Source: CAYYNP01 sp964472545 (GTDB lineage: Bacteria; Planctomycetota; Planctomycetia; Pirellulales; Thermoguttaceae). Taken from it: a stretch of 13,356 bases of DNA. Positions 7,086 through 13,356 of this stretch are shown here, in pieces. Made by a program: the position numbers and the translations under genes. The notes beneath the pieces were generated by a model. It did not search any database, was not told the DNA's origin, and saw only the letters and a list, made by a program, of their open reading frames with translations. The first letter of the stretch is position 1. Each line of letters starts with the position of its first letter. The stretch lies in NCBI GenBank assembly GCA_964472545.1, contig CAYYNP010000278.1, positions 1 to 13,356 on the forward strand, given 5' to 3'.

Positions 7086-8444
7086 ATGCGACACGCGCGC
7101 GGAGCAGTTTGCCTGATCTCTGTCCTTGGCCTAATGCTCGCCGGCGGCCGGCAAGCGAGTGCCCAGCAGAGCTGGCCCCAGTTTCGCGGTCCGGGATCGT
7201 CCGGCGTATCGGAAGCGGCCGGACTCCCCAATCGCTGGAGCGCGACCGAAAACGTCGTCTGGCGAACCGCCGTCCCCGGACGCGGCTGGTCTTGCCCTAT
7301 CGTCTGGGGCGACCGGATCTTCATCACCACGGCCGTCAGCGAGGGGCAGGAAGAGGAGGCGAAAAAGGGCATCTACCCCGTGATCGGCGACCGTAACGAA
7401 CCGACGAAAAACCGGCGGCATTGGCTGGTGCTCTGTTTCGGGCTGGCAAAGGGGAACCTGATCTGGCAGCGCGAGGTCCACAGCGGATTTCCCGACTGGG
7501 CACGGCACATCAAGAACAGCTACGCTTCGGAAACTCCGTGTACGGACGGGCGGCGGGTCTATGCCTACTTCGGCAACGTGGGGATGTTCGCCTTTACGCT
7601 CGACGGCAAGCCCGTCTGGCAGCGCCGCTGGCCACGCGCCAAGACCCGCGCCGACTGGGGTAGCGCCGCGTCGCCGATCGTCCACGGGGGCCGGGTCTAC
7701 GTCGTCAACGACAACGAGCAGCACTCCTTCATCGAGGCCTTGGATAGCGCGACCGGTGAAACCGTCTGGAAGACGGATCGCCCCGAGCGCAGCAACTGGT
7801 CTACGCCGTTGATCTGGGAGAACGAACAACGCGCGGAGATCGTCACCCCGGGCACCGGCAAGGTCCGGTCGTACGACCTGTCGGGCAACCTGCTCTGGGA
7901 GCTTGCCGGGATGAGTTCGATCACCGTTCCCACGCCGTTTTCCGGGCACGGGATGGTCTACGTCAGCTCGGGCTTCAACGGCAGCCGGCTGCGGCCGTTG
8001 TACGCCATCCGCAGCGGGGCGTCCGGCGACATCAGCCTGCAGGCGGGCGAGACCTCCAACCGCTTCATCGCCTGGAGCCGGCCCAGGGCGGCGGCCTACA
8101 ATCCTTCGCCCGTTCTGTGGGATGACCAGATCTACGTCCTGCTCGACCGCGGCACGCTGGCCAGTTGGGACGCCCGGACCGGTGCGGAGGTCTATCCCTT
8201 CGAGCGGGTCGACGAGGACGCCCGCGCGTTCACGACCTCACCGTGGGCGTACGACGGCAAGATCTTCTGCCTGAGCGAGGACGGCGACACGTTCGTTATT
8301 GCGGCCGGCCCCAAAATGCAAGTGCTCGCCAAGAACAGCTTGGGCGAGATGTGCCTGGCGAGCCCTGCGATCGTACCGGGTGCCTTGATTATCCGCACGA
8401 CCGAGGCGCTCTTCCGGATTGGAGAATCACCGCCCGTGGAATGA
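7086..8444 (+). CDS. Secreted PQQ-like beta-propeller protein
   Basis: A 452-aa exported protein with a Sec signal peptide (hydrophobic ~9-20, likely cleavage after ASA at 24-26), followed by the WPQFRGPG opening (30-37) characteristic of planctomycete PQQ-like propellers. Repeated blade motifs are visible: VVWRTAVPGRGWSCPIVWGDRIFI (57-80, split over two strands), GNLIWQREV, LDGKPVWQRRWP, SPIVHGGRVYVVND, DSATGETVWKT, LSGNLLWEL, SPVLWDDQIYVLLDRG and DARTGAEVYPF. I see no quinoprotein-dehydrogenase catalytic signature, so it is more likely a structural, binding or BamB-like scaffold than a PQQ enzyme. The ribosome binding site is weak (AAAGAG). The gene lies 108 nt after the hydratase and 90 nt before pcm; those gaps hold nothing I recognise. 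Confidence 0.85.
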   Translation: MRHARGAVCLISVLGLMLAGGRQASAQQSWPQFRGPGSSGVSEAAGLPNRWSATENVVWRTAVPGRGWSCPIVWGDRIFITTAVSEGQEEEAKKGIYPVIGDRNEPTKNRRHWLVLCFGLAKGNLIWQREVHSGFPDWARHIKNSYASETPCTDGRRVYAYFGNVGMFAFTLDGKPVWQRRWPRAKTRADWGSAASPIVHGGRVYVVNDNEQHSFIEALDSATGETVWKTDRPERSNWSTPLIWENEQRAEIVTPGTGKVRSYDLSGNLLWELAGMSSITVPTPFSGHGMVYVSSGFNGSRLRPLYAIRSGASGDISLQAGETSNRFIAWSRPRAAAYNPSPVLWDDQIYVLLDRGTLASWDARTGAEVYPFERVDEDARAFTTSPWAYDGKIFCLSEDGDTFVIAAGPKMQVLAKNSLGEMCLASPAIVPGALIIRTTEALFRIGESPPVE

Positions 8445-8534
8445 TCGATGGACGGCTGCTGCCGGATTGGACTTCGGCGCTCGCAGGCTACGAGCGCAAC
8501 ACAAACCGTACGGATCGCGAATGAGGACGTCGAC

Positions 8535-9809
8535 ATGCACTTATTCCCGCCCCGCTTCGGCACGGTCACGCTGCTGAGCATCCTGTTTCTCATCGCAGGC
8601 GTGCGCGGTGCCGTGCTTTCCGCCGCAGAAACGCCGGGCGTGGACCCGCGTCCACAGCGGCGCGATCCTTGGGCTCAGGCCCGCGCACAGATGGTCGAGT
8701 ACGAGGTGGCCGGCGCCGGCGTCGAAGACCCGCGCGTTTTGGAAGCGATCCGGGCGACGCCCCGCCACGAGTTCATACCCACCTCGATGCGGCGATATGC
8801 CAACCTCGACATGGCGGTGCCCATCGGTGCGGCACAGACCATTTCGTCGCCGTTCATCGTGGCCTACATGACCGAGCGTCTGCAGCCGCAGACGACGGAC
8901 AAGATCCTGGAGATCGGCACCGGCAGCGGGTATCAGGCGGCCGTGCTCAGCGGACTCGTGTCGGAGGTCTATTCGATCGAAATCGTCGAATCGCTCGGCC
9001 GCCGGGCGGCAAGGACCCTGCAACGGCTGGGCTACGACAACGTCAAGACCAAGATCGGCGACGGCTACCAAGGGTGGACCGAGCACGCGCCGTTCGACAA
9101 GATCATCGTCACCTGCTCGCCGGAAAAAGTCCCCAAACCGCTCGTCGAACAGCTCGAGGAGGGTGGCCTGCTCGTGGTGCCCCTCGGCCAGCGTTATCAA
9201 CAGACGTTGTACCTGTTCCGCAAGGTCGACGGCGTCCTGCAGCCCGATCCGTTGCGGCCGACCTTCTTCGTGCCGATGGTGGGCCGGGCCGATGAGGAAC
9301 GGGCCGAAGATCCCGATCTGCTCGAGCCGGCGCTTATCAACGGGGACTTTGAAGCCACTCTCCGCGACAAGCCGGCCGGTTGGTACTACGCGCGCCAAGC
9401 AACGCTCGACCCCAACGGCCGCACACCGGGAAACGCGTGCCTCACCTTCCGAAACGACACGCCCGGCCGGTCGGCGCAGGCCATGCAGCCCGTGGGCATC
9501 GACGGCCGCAAGACGCGCGCGGTCGATCTCTCGGCCTGGGTGCGCGGGAGTCGGGTCCAACGCGGCCCGTGGCCCGGGCAGGCGCCCGATCTGGCGATCG
9601 TCTTCTTCAACGCCGAGCGACATCCGGTCCACAAGCAATCGCTCGGCCCGTGGACCGGCACCTTCGACTGGACCGAGACGCGCCGGCGAGTCGACGTGCC
9701 CAGAACGGCCCGTTTTGCCAGCGTGGAGGTGGGGCTATGGGGCGGGACCGGCGAACTTTCGATCGACGACGTGACCTTGGGCGTCGTCGCCCGGCCGGCT
9801 GCGAAGTGA
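8535..9809 (+). CDS. pcm: Exported protein-L-isoaspartate O-methyltransferase with C-terminal CBM-like domain
   Basis: A 424-aa protein. PIMT methylates isoaspartyl residues using S-adenosylmethionine to start repair of aged proteins. The methyltransferase (about 48-250) has MVEYEVAGAGVEDPRVLEAI, PIGAAQTISSPFIVAYMTE (96-114), the SAM loop ILEIGTGSGYQAAVLSG (124-140), GDGYQGWTEHAPFDKIIVT (175-193) and QLEEGGLLVVPLG (206-218), all clear PIMT blocks. Start: ATG with GAGGA 7 nt upstream; an in-frame ATG at 8448 would add 29 residues before the signal peptide. Residues 1-31 form a Sec signal (TVTLLSILFLIAGV core). Residues ~264-414 begin INGDFEA and end LSIDDVTL, the usual start and end of CBM4/9-like jelly-roll domains. 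Usual PIMTs are ~210-aa cytosolic enzymes, so both export and the added domain are odd, because SAM is cytosolic. The gene converges with the FGE-fold gene. Confidence 0.88.
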   Translation: MHLFPPRFGTVTLLSILFLIAGVRGAVLSAAETPGVDPRPQRRDPWAQARAQMVEYEVAGAGVEDPRVLEAIRATPRHEFIPTSMRRYANLDMAVPIGAAQTISSPFIVAYMTERLQPQTTDKILEIGTGSGYQAAVLSGLVSEVYSIEIVESLGRRAARTLQRLGYDNVKTKIGDGYQGWTEHAPFDKIIVTCSPEKVPKPLVEQLEEGGLLVVPLGQRYQQTLYLFRKVDGVLQPDPLRPTFFVPMVGRADEERAEDPDLLEPALINGDFEATLRDKPAGWYYARQATLDPNGRTPGNACLTFRNDTPGRSAQAMQPVGIDGRKTRAVDLSAWVRGSRVQRGPWPGQAPDLAIVFFNAERHPVHKQSLGPWTGTFDWTETRRRVDVPRTARFASVEVGLWGGTGELSIDDVTLGVVARPAAK

Positions 9810-9814
9810 TCGTA

Positions 9815-9832
9815 GCGGAATGGCCGTTCCGC
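9815..9832. terminator. Short palindrome between convergent genes, possible bidirectional terminator
   Basis: GCGGAA-TGGCCG-TTCCGC forms a 6-bp stem whose central TGGCCG can extend the palindrome. It lies in the 41-nt gap between the convergent pcm and FGE-fold stops. No T-run follows on either strand, so intrinsic termination is unproven. It may instead be another dispersed palindromic repeat. Confidence 0.4.
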
Positions 9833-9850
9833 CCGTGATCGCCCCCGCGT

Positions 9851-10717
9851 TTACGGGGAGAGATTTCCGGCCACGCGAAAGCCGTAGCGATAGTAGTGGA
9901 AGCCCGGATGGTCGTGGTAGCGGTCGGCGCAGCGGAAATAATCCGGCGTGCCGCCGTAGAACGACCCGCCGCGCAACACGCGCGAGATGCCGTCGGCCGG
10001 CCCGCCCGGGTCGCTTTCCGGCGAGCGCCCGTAGTAGTCGGTGTCGTACCAATCGGCACACCATTCCTCGACGTTGCCGTGCATGTCGTAGAGGCCCCAC
10101 GCGTTCGGCTTCTTCTCGCCCACCGGATGCGACTTCATGCCGGACGTACGGGCGTACCAGGCGTATTCTCCCAGGTCTTTCCTGTCGCTGCCGAAACTGA
10201 ATCGAGTCGAAGTGCCCGCCCGACAGGCATATTCCCACCGGGCCTCGGTGGGCAGGCCAAACGTGACGCCGGACTTGCCAAGTTTCTCGTTGAGCTTGCG
10301 GAGGAATGCTTGACAATCGTTCCAGCTTACAGATTCCACCGGGTGCTTTGCCCCTTTGCGGAAGCTTGGGTTTGTGCCCATGATCGCCTGCCATTGTTCC
10401 TGGGTGACCTCGAACTTGCCCAGGTAGAACGGCTTGGTGATCCGCACGCGATGCTGTGGGTGTTCGTTCTTGAGGTACTCGACGAATGGCTCCGGCAAGC
10501 CGAACTCCTGCATGACTTCCTGCGGCGAGTCGTGGCTGCCCATCATGAACTCCCCGGCCGGGATCAGTACGAACTGCATCGTCACGCCACCGCCGAGGCC
10601 CGGCGAAATCTCCTTATCCGGCGGCGATGCAGGTTTCGCTGTGCAACACACGGCGCCAAGGCAGAAGACAACGGTCACACGGACGACAACGCCTGCCAGG
10701 GGATGGTGGTTTCGCAT
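9851..10717 (-). CDS. Exported FGE-fold (SUMF1-like) protein, catalytic cysteines absent
   Basis: A 288-aa protein with the C-type-lectin-like fold of formylglycine-generating enzyme. Start: ATG with GAGGAAGG 6 nt upstream; the in-frame ATG at 10936 would add 73 residues from palindromic intergenic DNA. It has a signal peptide (VVVRVTVVFCLGAV, 10-23). Family blocks: FVLIPAGEFMMGS (49-61), HPQHRVRITKPFYLGKFEVTQ (86-106, hallmark HxV.i..F.l...EVT), PVESVSWNDC (126-135), LPTEARWEYACRAG (155-168), NAWGLYDMHGNVEEWCADW (205-223), RVLRGGS (246-252), and GFRVAG at the end. Human FGE has its active pair C336/C341 between RGGS and the RC of RCAAR; here that stretch (FYGGTPDYF) has no cysteine. C263 and C165 match the structural disulfide positions instead. 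A sulfatase-maturing activity is therefore unlikely; a binding or scaffold role is more plausible. Confidence 0.88.
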   Translation of the reverse strand: MRNHHPLAGVVVRVTVVFCLGAVCCTAKPASPPDKEISPGLGGGVTMQFVLIPAGEFMMGSHDSPQEVMQEFGLPEPFVEYLKNEHPQHRVRITKPFYLGKFEVTQEQWQAIMGTNPSFRKGAKHPVESVSWNDCQAFLRKLNEKLGKSGVTFGLPTEARWEYACRAGTSTRFSFGSDRKDLGEYAWYARTSGMKSHPVGEKKPNAWGLYDMHGNVEEWCADWYDTDYYGRSPESDPGGPADGISRVLRGGSFYGGTPDYFRCADRYHDHPGFHYYRYGFRVAGNLSP

Positions 10718-10723
10718 TATGGG

Positions 10724-10731
10724 CCTTCCTC
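10724..10731 (-). promoter_or_regulatory. Ribosome binding site deciding the FGE-fold start
   Basis: GAGGAAGG on the minus strand, 6 nt before the ATG at 10717. It supports this start over the longer frame that runs back through the repeats to 10936. Confidence 0.7.
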
Positions 10732-10779
10732 TCGCTAGGGGGCTGGGTGGCCAACCCGGTTGTTTGTCAGCATCAGAAA

Positions 10780-10844
10780 GTGGGGCAAGCAACCTGCTTG
10801 CCATCGGTGCTTTGCCACAAGCGCAAGCTGGAAGCTTACGCCAC
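10780..10844. repeat. Composite palindromic element in the divergent intergenic region
   Basis: Two adjacent hairpins with 3-nt loops: GGCAAGCA-ACC-TGCTTGCC (10784-10802, perfect) and GCGCAAGCT-GGA-AGCTTACGC (10821-10841, one mismatch). The ends GTGGGGCAAGC (10780-10790) and GCTTACGCCAC (10834-10844) are imperfect inverted repeats (9 of 11). The design parallels the 6102-6175 element with different sequence. I recall GTAAGCTTCCAGCTTGC-type words as frequent between Pirellulales genes, but could not count copies. It occupies the 274-bp region between the divergent FGE-fold and peptidase genes, which otherwise holds no gene. Confidence 0.7.
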
Positions 10845-10906
10845 CAAGAATACGCTCTGTCGGTCGCCCGTGCAACGCCCGAGTGGAATTGTGACGCGGG
10901 ACGGTG

Positions 10907-10951
10907 TATGATTGTTGGCGACGTGGCTCGCCGCACGCGCAGGTTGCGCGT
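10907..10951 (+). promoter_or_regulatory. Weak -10 candidate and leader hairpin before the peptidase operon
   Basis: TATGAT (10907-10912) matches the -10 box at 5 of 6 positions but has no convincing -35 box. Downstream, ACGCGCA-GGT-TGCGCGT (10935-10951) is a perfect 7-bp stem with a 3-nt loop. It would lie in the mRNA leader about 27 nt before AGGAG (10978-10982). It shares the word GCAGGTTGC with the reverse complement of the 10784-10802 hairpin. Confidence 0.25.
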
Positions 10952-10991
10952 CGGCCGACGCCACCGCGTGCCCTCTCAGGAGATCGACCCC

Positions 10992-11678
10992 ATGCGGATG
11001 AAGGTCATTGCCGCTGCGATGCTCACGCTCGCTGTCGCTGCCGAGGCGATTGCGAAAGACAAGGTGACGGCACACTTCAGGCCGCTCTACGAAACGTTCG
11101 GACAGCACAGCACGACGAAACTCGATATCGTCTCCGGCCCGGAAAACGTCGAGATGCGAAACGGCCGCGTCGCCGGCAAGCGCTGGATCGCGACGTGCGG
11201 GGAGTTTCGGTTCAAGTTGACCATTGAAGACGCCACGGGCGTTTCTCTCGACGAACTGGTCGGGCGGGTCGAGAAGTTGCCCGCCGCCTACATGCGGGCC
11301 TGCGTGGAAGTGTCCGACAAGGGGGAAGACGGCGTGGCGATCTACGCCAGCCTGGGCGGGGCCAGGGCGCACGGCGGCAAGGGCTACATCAACCTGATTC
11401 CCAGTGCCGGTGCGTTGGTAATCGCCCACGAGGTCGGCCACACGCTGGAGCAGGTTGCCCGAGAGTCCGATCCGGCGATCCTCGACAAGTGGCAAGAGGT
11501 GATCATGGCCGATAAGATCTCGATCTCCGACTACGGCGACCACGCCCACACGGAGGATATTTGCGAGTTTGCCCAAGTCTACGCGGTATGTTTGGGAGCC
11601 GGCCCCGAGCATCTTGCCAAGCTGAAGCAACTTTCGCCGGCACGCTTCGCCCTATGGGAGAAGGTCCTTAAACCGTAA
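10992..11678 (+). CDS. Secreted M34/Pro-Pro-endopeptidase-like zinc metallopeptidase
   Basis: A 228-aa exported putative zinc peptidase. Start: ATG with AGGAG 9 nt upstream, giving a Sec signal MRMKVIAAAMLTLAVAAEAIA (split 1-18/19-21, cleavage near AIA-K). The frame is open far upstream, but that part overlaps the antisense FGE-fold gene and repeats. Seen: IAHEVGHTLE with HExxH at 146-150, then SDYGDHAHTEDICEFAQVY with Y181 and E188. In anthrax lethal factor (H686, Y728, E735) and clostridial PPEP-1 (H142, Y178, E185) the Tyr and third ligand Glu are also exactly 7 apart, and the 42-residue gap from first His to Glu here is close to the 43 of PPEP-1. GYINLIP (131-137) could be the substrate-edge strand. 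The length also resembles PPEP-1. Proline specificity is inferred. It is 19 nt upstream of GH127, a likely operon. Confidence 0.75.
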   Translation: MRMKVIAAAMLTLAVAAEAIAKDKVTAHFRPLYETFGQHSTTKLDIVSGPENVEMRNGRVAGKRWIATCGEFRFKLTIEDATGVSLDELVGRVEKLPAAYMRACVEVSDKGEDGVAIYASLGGARAHGGKGYINLIPSAGALVIAHEVGHTLEQVARESDPAILDKWQEVIMADKISISDYGDHAHTEDICEFAQVYAVCLGAGPEHLAKLKQLSPARFALWEKVLKP

Positions 11679-11697
11679 CTCAGACCAGGACGACAAG

Positions 11698-13308
11698 ATG
11701 AAGACAAGACTCACGGGAACGACCGTACTGTTGACGTTGGCGACGACGGCGCTGTTGACGTGTTCTGCTGCAACCGCGGCGGAAGAACCCGAGGACAAGC
11801 TCCAGATCATCAAGCCGGTGCCCTTCACGGCGGTCCATCTGGACGACGAGTTCTGGGCCCCGCGGATCGAGACGAATCGTTCGGCGACCATTCCCTATGC
11901 GTTCGGCAAGTGCGAAGAGACCGGCCGGGTGGAGAACTTCGTCCGCGCGGCCAAGAGACTCCGCGGCGAGACGCTCGAAGACAACGAGGTCCGCGGTTAC
12001 AGCTTCGACGACACCGACATCTACAAGATCCTCGAAGGCGCCGCGTTCGGCCTCTCGGTCAAGGCCGACCCCAAGATGGAAGCCTATCTCGATGAACTGA
12101 TCGCGAAGGTCGCCGCCGCCCAAGAGCCCGACGGCTATCTGTTTACCGCGCGGACCATCAACCCCGAAAAACCGCACGGATGGGCAGGAGCCGAGCGCTG
12201 GGAGAAGGTCAGTATCTTAAGTCACGAACTCTACAACATGGGGCATTTCTACGAGGCGGCCGTGGCTCACTATCTGGCGACGGGCAAGAGAACAATGCTC
12301 GACATTGCCACCAAGAACGCCGATCTGCTCTGCGAGGTTTTTGGCCCCGGCAAGAACGAGAGTTGGGCAGGCCACCAGATCATCGAAATGGGGCTCTGTA
12401 AACTGTATCGCACAACGGGAGAGAAGAGGTATCTCGACCTGGCAAAGTTCTTGCTCGACACGCGTGGCCCCGACGGACGCACGTACGACCAGTCGCATAA
12501 GCGAGTCGTCGACCAGGAAAAGGGCGTCGGCCACGCCGTGCGGGCGACTTATATGTACTCGGGCATGGCAGACGTCGCCACGTTGACCGGCGACACGCGA
12601 TACATCACGGCCATCGACAGAATCTGGGAGAACATCGTCGGCACAAAGATGTATCTCACCGGCGGTCTGGGCCAGCCCGGCGGTCCCGAAGGCTTCACCG
12701 AGGACTATGCACTGGGCAACGATTGCTATTGCGAGACGTGTGCGGGGATCGGAAACGTCTATTGGAACCACCGGCTGTTTATGCTCCATGCCGATGCGAA
12801 GTACATCGATGTGCTCGAGCGCGCACTCTACAACAACGTGATCGACGGGGTGTCGCTCGACGGCACGAAGTTCTTCTATCCCAACACGCTTTCATCGAGC
12901 GGCACGGGCCGCAGGCCGGAAAGGTCGGAGTGGTTTGGGTGCGCCTGCTGTCCGGGTAATATCTCCCGATTCATCGCATCGGTTCCCGGCTATGTCTACG
13001 CCACCAAGGGCCGTGACGTATACGTCAACCTCTACGCCGCCGGCAAGGGCGACCTGAAGGTGGCCGACAATGCCATCTCGATAACTCAAGCGACGCGTTA
13101 TCCTTGGGACGGCTCCGTGGAATTGACCGTTGAGCCGAGCAGCGAGTGTCGTTTTGCGCTGAAGGTCCGCATTCCCGGCTGGGCGCAGAATACGCCCGTG
13201 CCTTCGGACCTCTATCGATACATGAACAAAAGCGGTGAGAAGGCGGCGCTGAAACTCAACGGCAAACCGGTTGCGCTCGCTGTGGATAAGGGGTACGTTA
13301 CGCTGTAG
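11698..13308 (+). CDS. GH127 beta-L-arabinofuranosidase, C-terminally truncated by an in-frame stop
   Basis: A 536-aa exported glycosidase of GH127 (former DUF1680), a family that removes beta-L-arabinofuranose, for example from hydroxyproline-linked arabinosides. ATG with AGGA 7 nt upstream; Sec signal 1-28 (LLTLATTALLTCSAATA). Catalytic features of HypBA1 type are all visible: E331 in GPEGF (acid/base position), E346 and C348 in CETCAG, and the C417-C418 pair in GCACCPGN (nucleophile and Zn ligands). Toroid motifs include FDDTDIYKILEGAA (103-116), EPDGYLFT, NMGHFYEAAVAHY and GHAVRATYMYSGMAD. The C-terminal beta region starts (VRIPGWA, 490-496) but ends at GYVTL-TAG, whereas family members usually run to about 600-680 aa. 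Sequence in the same frame after the stop reads TKWRVGDDLL, like the conserved xRxWxxGD continuation. Either the gene is a recent nonsense/insertion mutant or the region is a sequencing error; the catalytic domain is complete. Confidence 0.88.
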   Translation: MKTRLTGTTVLLTLATTALLTCSAATAAEEPEDKLQIIKPVPFTAVHLDDEFWAPRIETNRSATIPYAFGKCEETGRVENFVRAAKRLRGETLEDNEVRGYSFDDTDIYKILEGAAFGLSVKADPKMEAYLDELIAKVAAAQEPDGYLFTARTINPEKPHGWAGAERWEKVSILSHELYNMGHFYEAAVAHYLATGKRTMLDIATKNADLLCEVFGPGKNESWAGHQIIEMGLCKLYRTTGEKRYLDLAKFLLDTRGPDGRTYDQSHKRVVDQEKGVGHAVRATYMYSGMADVATLTGDTRYITAIDRIWENIVGTKMYLTGGLGQPGGPEGFTEDYALGNDCYCETCAGIGNVYWNHRLFMLHADAKYIDVLERALYNNVIDGVSLDGTKFFYPNTLSSSGTGRRPERSEWFGCACCPGNISRFIASVPGYVYATKGRDVYVNLYAAGKGDLKVADNAISITQATRYPWDGSVELTVEPSSECRFALKVRIPGWAQNTPVPSDLYRYMNKSGEKAALKLNGKPVALAVDKGYVTL

Positions 13309-13356
13309 TGTTTCAACTCAAATGGCACAAAGTGGAGGGTAGGTGACGATCTCCTC
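13306..13356 (+). pseudogene. Probable disrupted continuation of the GH127 gene
   Basis: The 18 nt at 13306-13323 (TAG plus five codons, CFNSN) interrupt an otherwise good GH127 match. Without them the frame reads ...GYVTL-GTKWRVGDDLL, in line with the family's GYxxIxRxWxxGDxxxL. The window ends here, so the rest of the gene cannot be seen. Confidence 0.45.

Noticed and set aside
10434..10991. N-terminal extension of the metallopeptidase frame to 10434
   Set aside because: It runs antisense through the FGE-fold gene and the palindromic intergenic region. A good ribosome binding site and signal peptide mark the start at 10992.
11753..11764. Lipobox at the GH127 signal peptide (LLTC), and likewise at the FGE-fold protein (GAVC)
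   Set aside because: Residues before the cysteine do not fit the [LVI][ASTVI][GAS]C pattern at all positions; ordinary Sec cleavage is more likely.

Overview
The window looks like chromosomal DNA from a planctomycete, most likely Pirellulales-like. The DNA is GC-rich, most genes encode exported proteins, and the repertoire is typical of that group: a 'WPQFRGP' PQQ-propeller protein, a Tat-exported TIM-barrel isomerase, an FGE-fold protein, a PDZ/toroid/HEAT secreted protein and a GH127 enzyme. Palindromic intergenic repeats also fit. This placement is a judgement from reading; no database was searched. I see no tRNA, rRNA, CRISPR array, transposase or integrase.

Left part, minus strand (10-5002): a NACHT-type STAND NTPase of 799 aa, a bacterial NLR-like protein and so a plausible immune or signalling switch, has its own promoter-like sequence. 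Upstream of it lies an 823-aa exported PDZ + alpha/alpha-toroid + HEAT-like protein of unknown function that starts with GTG.

Middle, plus strand (5183-9809): a Tat-exported hydroxypyruvate-isomerase-like TIM barrel; a 74-bp near-perfect inverted repeat that carries a Shine-Dalgarno sequence and a 13-codon mini-ORF; a 2-keto-4-pentenoate-hydratase-like enzyme (FAH fold) whose start overlaps the mini-ORF stop as ATGA; a secreted PQQ-like beta-propeller; and a secreted protein-L-isoaspartate methyltransferase with a C-terminal carbohydrate-binding-like domain. The spacing (about 90-120 nt) allows, but does not prove, one transcription unit.

Right part: a convergent FGE-fold protein on the minus strand (9851-10717) lacks the catalytic cysteine pair of formylglycine-generating enzyme. 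A 274-bp divergent intergenic region follows, packed with short palindromes. Then comes a tight two-gene plus-strand operon: a small secreted metallopeptidase whose HExxH...Y-x6-E spacing matches the M34 / Pro-Pro-endopeptidase type, and 19 nt later a GH127 beta-L-arabinofuranosidase. The GH127 reading frame ends at a TAG, but recognisable GH127 sequence seems to continue in the same frame after an 18-nt interruption.

The most interesting hypothesis is that the peptidase/GH127 pair attacks arabinosylated hydroxyproline-rich glycoproteins of plant or algal walls: one enzyme would strip Hyp-linked arabinose and the other would cut the proline-rich backbone. Other points of interest are the repeat-borne leader ORF coupled to the hydratase, the exported SAM-dependent methyltransferase, and the NACHT protein with its low-GC C-terminal end.
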